Origin: Sphingobacteriia bacterium
GTDB lineage: Bacteria; Bacteroidota; Bacteroidia; Chitinophagales; Chitinophagaceae
NCBI GenBank assembly: GCA_004294465.1
Contig: REAV01000017.1
Location: 1 to 8,771 of the forward strand
Reading direction: 5' to 3'
DNA: 8,771 nucleotides
Shown here: piece after piece, positions 6,481-8,771 of the stretch
How the letters are laid out: each line of letters starts with the position of its first letter
Position numbering within the stretch: the first letter of the stretch is position 1
Program-made: the position numbers and the translations under genes
The notes under the pieces: model-generated
The model's database searches: none
What the model saw: only the letters and a program-made list of their open reading frames with translations
What the model was told of the DNA's origin: nothing

Positions 6481-7683
6481 ATGCAATCAAAAAAATTGGT
6501 ATTGGGTTTTAGTGGTGGTTTAGATACTACTTATTGCGCCTTGTATTTGTCGCAGGATAAAGGATATGAAGTGCATAGTGTGATAGTAAATACAGGTGGT
6601 TTTAGTGAATCTGAGTTGGTTCAAGTAGAAAAACATGCTTACGCATTAGGTGTAAAAACGCATACAACTATCAATGCGGTTCAAGGTTATTATGATCGTA
6701 TTCTTAAATACTTAATCTTCGGAAATGTTTTAAAAAACAATACCTACCCTTTGAGCGTTAGCGCCGAAAGATTGAGTCAGGCTGTACATATTGCAGAACA
6801 CGCTCAAAAATTAGGTGCAAATGCAGTTGCGCATGGAAGTACTGGTGCTGGTAATGACCAGGTTCGATTTGATATGATATTTAATATCATGATTCCAGGA
6901 GTAGAAATCATCACTCCAATCAGAGATCTGAAATTAAGCAGAGAAGAAGAGATCGCTTATTTAAAAGCAAAAGGGGTTGAAATGAATTTTGAAAAAGCTG
7001 CATATTCTATTAACAAGGGATTATGGGGCACAAGTGTTGGCGGAAAAGAAACCCTACATTCTAAAGGATTATTGCCCGAGTCTGCATGGCCTACACAGGT
7101 TACTAAAACGGAACCAGAAGAAATGGTGATCAGCTTTGAGAAGGGAGAAATAAAGAAAGTAAACGGACAATTGTTTGATCATCCTTCTACTGCCATACAA
7201 TATATACAATCCATTGCAGGTGCTTTTGGTATTGGTAGAGATATTCATGTTGGAGATACCATTATTGGAATAAAAGGAAGAGTAGGTTTTGAAGCTGCTG
7301 CTCCAATGGTTATTTTAAAAGCACATCATGCTTTAGAAAAGCATGTATTAACCAAATGGCAATTGAGCTGGAAAGATCAATTATCGCAGTTTTATGGTAA
7401 TTGGTTACATGAAGGTCAAATTTTAGATCCTGTAATGAGAGACATTGAAGCTTATTTAATACAATCTCAAACTCAAGTTACTGGTGATGTTTTTATTCAA
7501 TTAATGCCTTATCGTTTTCAAATTATTGGTATTGAATCGGCATATGATTTAATGAGCAGTAAGTTTGGAAAATATGGAGAAATGAACACGGGCTGGACTG
7601 GAGATGATGTAAGAGGCTTTTCGAAAATATTTGGTAACCAAACAGCCATCTTTCATAATATAAAATCTGCTGCAAATGATTAA
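6481..7683 (+). CDS. argG: Argininosuccinate synthase
   Basis: Argininosuccinate synthase joins citrulline and aspartate using ATP, the penultimate step of arginine synthesis, in the cytoplasm. The 400-residue length is normal for the family. The ATP-pyrophosphatase P-loop SGGLDT is at residues 11-16, and the aspartate-site signature appears as AHGSTGAGNDQVRFD at 117-131. Later motifs include YSINKGLWGTSVGGKET and GRVGFEAAAP. Several sites differ from the widespread form: GSTGAGNDQ instead of GxTGKGNDQ, and YPLSVSAER instead of YxLGTSLAR. I recall similar variants in other Bacteroidota, so this looks like a clade-specific type, not decay. ATG at 6481 is the only good start, placed directly before the P-loop strand. 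The stop overlaps the argC start by 8 nt, which points to translational coupling. Confidence 0.96.
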   Translation: MQSKKLVLGFSGGLDTTYCALYLSQDKGYEVHSVIVNTGGFSESELVQVEKHAYALGVKTHTTINAVQGYYDRILKYLIFGNVLKNNTYPLSVSAERLSQAVHIAEHAQKLGANAVAHGSTGAGNDQVRFDMIFNIMIPGVEIITPIRDLKLSREEEIAYLKAKGVEMNFEKAAYSINKGLWGTSVGGKETLHSKGLLPESAWPTQVTKTEPEEMVISFEKGEIKKVNGQLFDHPSTAIQYIQSIAGAFGIGRDIHVGDTIIGIKGRVGFEAAAPMVILKAHHALEKHVLTKWQLSWKDQLSQFYGNWLHEGQILDPVMRDIEAYLIQSQTQVTGDVFIQLMPYRFQIIGIESAYDLMSSKFGKYGEMNTGWTGDDVRGFSKIFGNQTAIFHNIKSAAND

Positions 7684-8671
7684 GGCGGGCATAATTGGTG
7701 GAGCTGGTTATACAGGTGGAGAATTGATTCGTTTATTGATCAATCATCCTTCTGTAGAATTATGCTTTGTACATAGCAGTAGCAATGCAGGAAATTATTT
7801 GTATAAAGTGCATGCCGATTTAATGGGAGAAACTAGTTTACAATTCACCAATACAATTGATCAAACAATAGATGTATTGTTTCTTTGTGTTGGTCATGGG
7901 GATGCAAAAAAATTATTGAGTGAAAATGAAATTGCAGATAGCATAAAAATAATTGACCTCTCCCAGGATTTCAGGTTAACCAATAACGCACAAATTGGTA
8001 AAAGAATATTTGTTTATGGCTTACCTGAATTAAATATTGATGCTATTAAAGGAGCCAATAATATTGCCAATCCTGGTTGTTTTGCAACAGCAATACAGTT
8101 GGGATTATTTCCGCTCGCATCCATTGGAGTGCTTGGCGATGTTTACACTACCGGAATCACTGGATCTACAGGTGCAGGACAGTCTCTAAGCAGTACTTCG
8201 CATTTTAGCTGGAGAGCCAATAATATACAAGCATATAAAACATTAGCACACCAACATATTTTTGAAATAACCCAATCGATCAATCAATTACAAAAAGATG
8301 ATCCTTTGTCGGTATCAGGTGAAGGAAGGGGTGTAAGATTTGTTCCATGGCGTGGAGATTTTACCAGAGGTATTTATGTTAGTTCTATCATCGATTGTGG
8401 CCTGCCATTGGAAGAAATAAAGAATGTCTATAAGACCTTTTATCAAAATGCTGCTTTTACCTATTTGAGTGATGCAATGATTGATTTAAAGCAAGTAGTG
8501 AATACCAATAAATGCTTGATTCATATAGAAAAACAAGGGGATAAATTAGTGGTTCATACTGCAATTGATAATTTATTAAAAGGGGCTAGTGGTCAAGCTG
8601 TTCAAAATATGAATCTTTTATTTGGCTTATCAGAAAACGACGGATTAAAGTTAAAGGCCAATTATTTTTAA
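7676..8671 (+). CDS. argC: N-acetyl-gamma-glutamyl-phosphate reductase
   Basis: ArgC reduces N-acyl-gamma-glutamyl phosphate to the semialdehyde with NADPH, the third step of arginine synthesis, in the cytoplasm. The protein has 331 residues, a usual length for the family. An N-terminal Rossmann motif GIIGGAGYTGGEL is at residues 5-17. The catalytic cysteine is Cys135 in NPGCFAT (codon 8078-8080). GITGSTGAGQS (160-170), the AHQHIFEI segment holding the expected catalytic His region (~191-198), and FVPWRGDFTRGIY are further family regions; the last is a longer variant of the FxPH...TRGI motif. The C-terminal NLLKGASGQAVQNMNLL closes the domain. The start at 7676 overlaps the end of argG by 8 nt (ATGATTAA), and argD follows after 9 nt. 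Whether the natural substrate is the acetyl or the succinyl form cannot be told from sequence; Bacteroides is known to use succinylated intermediates. Confidence 0.95.
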   Translation: MIKAGIIGGAGYTGGELIRLLINHPSVELCFVHSSSNAGNYLYKVHADLMGETSLQFTNTIDQTIDVLFLCVGHGDAKKLLSENEIADSIKIIDLSQDFRLTNNAQIGKRIFVYGLPELNIDAIKGANNIANPGCFATAIQLGLFPLASIGVLGDVYTTGITGSTGAGQSLSSTSHFSWRANNIQAYKTLAHQHIFEITQSINQLQKDDPLSVSGEGRGVRFVPWRGDFTRGIYVSSIIDCGLPLEEIKNVYKTFYQNAAFTYLSDAMIDLKQVVNTNKCLIHIEKQGDKLVVHTAIDNLLKGASGQAVQNMNLLFGLSENDGLKLKANYF

Positions 8672-8680
8672 AACAGTGTT

Positions 8681-8771
8681 ATGAAATTATTTGATGTATA
8701 TCCTTTAAATAATATTGCCATTACCAAGGCTTTGGGTTCTTATGTTTGGGACGACAAGGGAGTACAATATT
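8681..8771 (+). CDS. argD: Acetylornithine (or succinylornithine) aminotransferase, N-terminal fragment cut by window edge
   Basis: Only the first 30 codons are present. They read MKLFDVYPLNN...ALGSYVWDDKGVQY, the characteristic N-terminus of class-III PLP aminotransferases of the ArgD type in Bacteroidota, where a DVYPL segment and a VWDDKG turn precede the LDLYGGHAV region. It begins 9 nt after argC in the same direction, consistent with the operon order argG-argC-argD. ArgD would transaminate the semialdehyde produced by ArgC. The PLP lysine and active site lie beyond the window, so the call rests on the N-terminus and context. Confidence 0.85.
   Translation, partial: MKLFDVYPLNNIAITKALGSYVWDDKGVQY

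Noticed and set aside
1..8771. CRISPR array, tRNA/rRNA gene, insertion sequence or phage/defence island
   Set aside because: No regularly spaced repeats, no cloverleaf or rRNA segments, no transposase or terminal inverted repeats. A lone SNF2 ATPase can occur in defence systems, but no partner gene is visible here.

Overview
The window looks like chromosomal DNA of a Bacteroidota bacterium, most likely a Chitinophagaceae-like member. The evidence is low GC content, an outer-membrane barrel of the type with a carboxypeptidase-regulatory-like N-terminus, a promoter-like TAnnTTTG element instead of sigma70 boxes, no clear Shine-Dalgarno sequences, and the Bacteroidota gene order GNAT acetyltransferase - argG - argC - argD. 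The genus is an inference from protein style, not from a marker gene.

Layout, all genes on the + strand: (1) 1-2478, a SNF2-family DNA-dependent ATPase whose N-terminus lies outside the window. (2) 2479-2654, an AT-rich gap with a 10-bp direct repeat and a perfect 7-bp-arm palindrome just before the next gene. (3) 2655-5507, a secreted outer-membrane beta-barrel protein with regulatory-like and plug domains. (4) 5508-5795, a leader region. It holds a TAAATTTG promoter-like element, an unlisted 36-codon ORF ending in PRPRRGF with three Arg codons, and two hairpins. One hairpin covers the Arg codons and the other starts at the leader stop codon. (5) from about 5796 to the window end, an arginine-biosynthesis operon: a GNAT acetyltransferase (candidate N-acyl-glutamate synthase), argG (argininosuccinate synthase), argC (N-acyl-glutamyl-phosphate reductase) and the first 30 codons of argD (acylornithine aminotransferase). 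Spacings are +10, -8 and +9 nt, so these genes are probably co-transcribed.

The GNAT protein would acylate glutamate, ArgC would reduce the phosphorylated intermediate, ArgD would transaminate the semialdehyde, and ArgG would act late, joining citrulline and aspartate. The most interesting item is the region before the operon. Its position, Arg-codon cluster and hairpins fit an arginine-sensing translated leader (attenuator). It sits where Bacteroides-type clusters, as I recall them, carry an argR repressor gene. The mechanism is inferred: no clean intrinsic terminator with a T-tract could be found, so transcriptional attenuation, translational control and nascent-peptide arrest all remain open.
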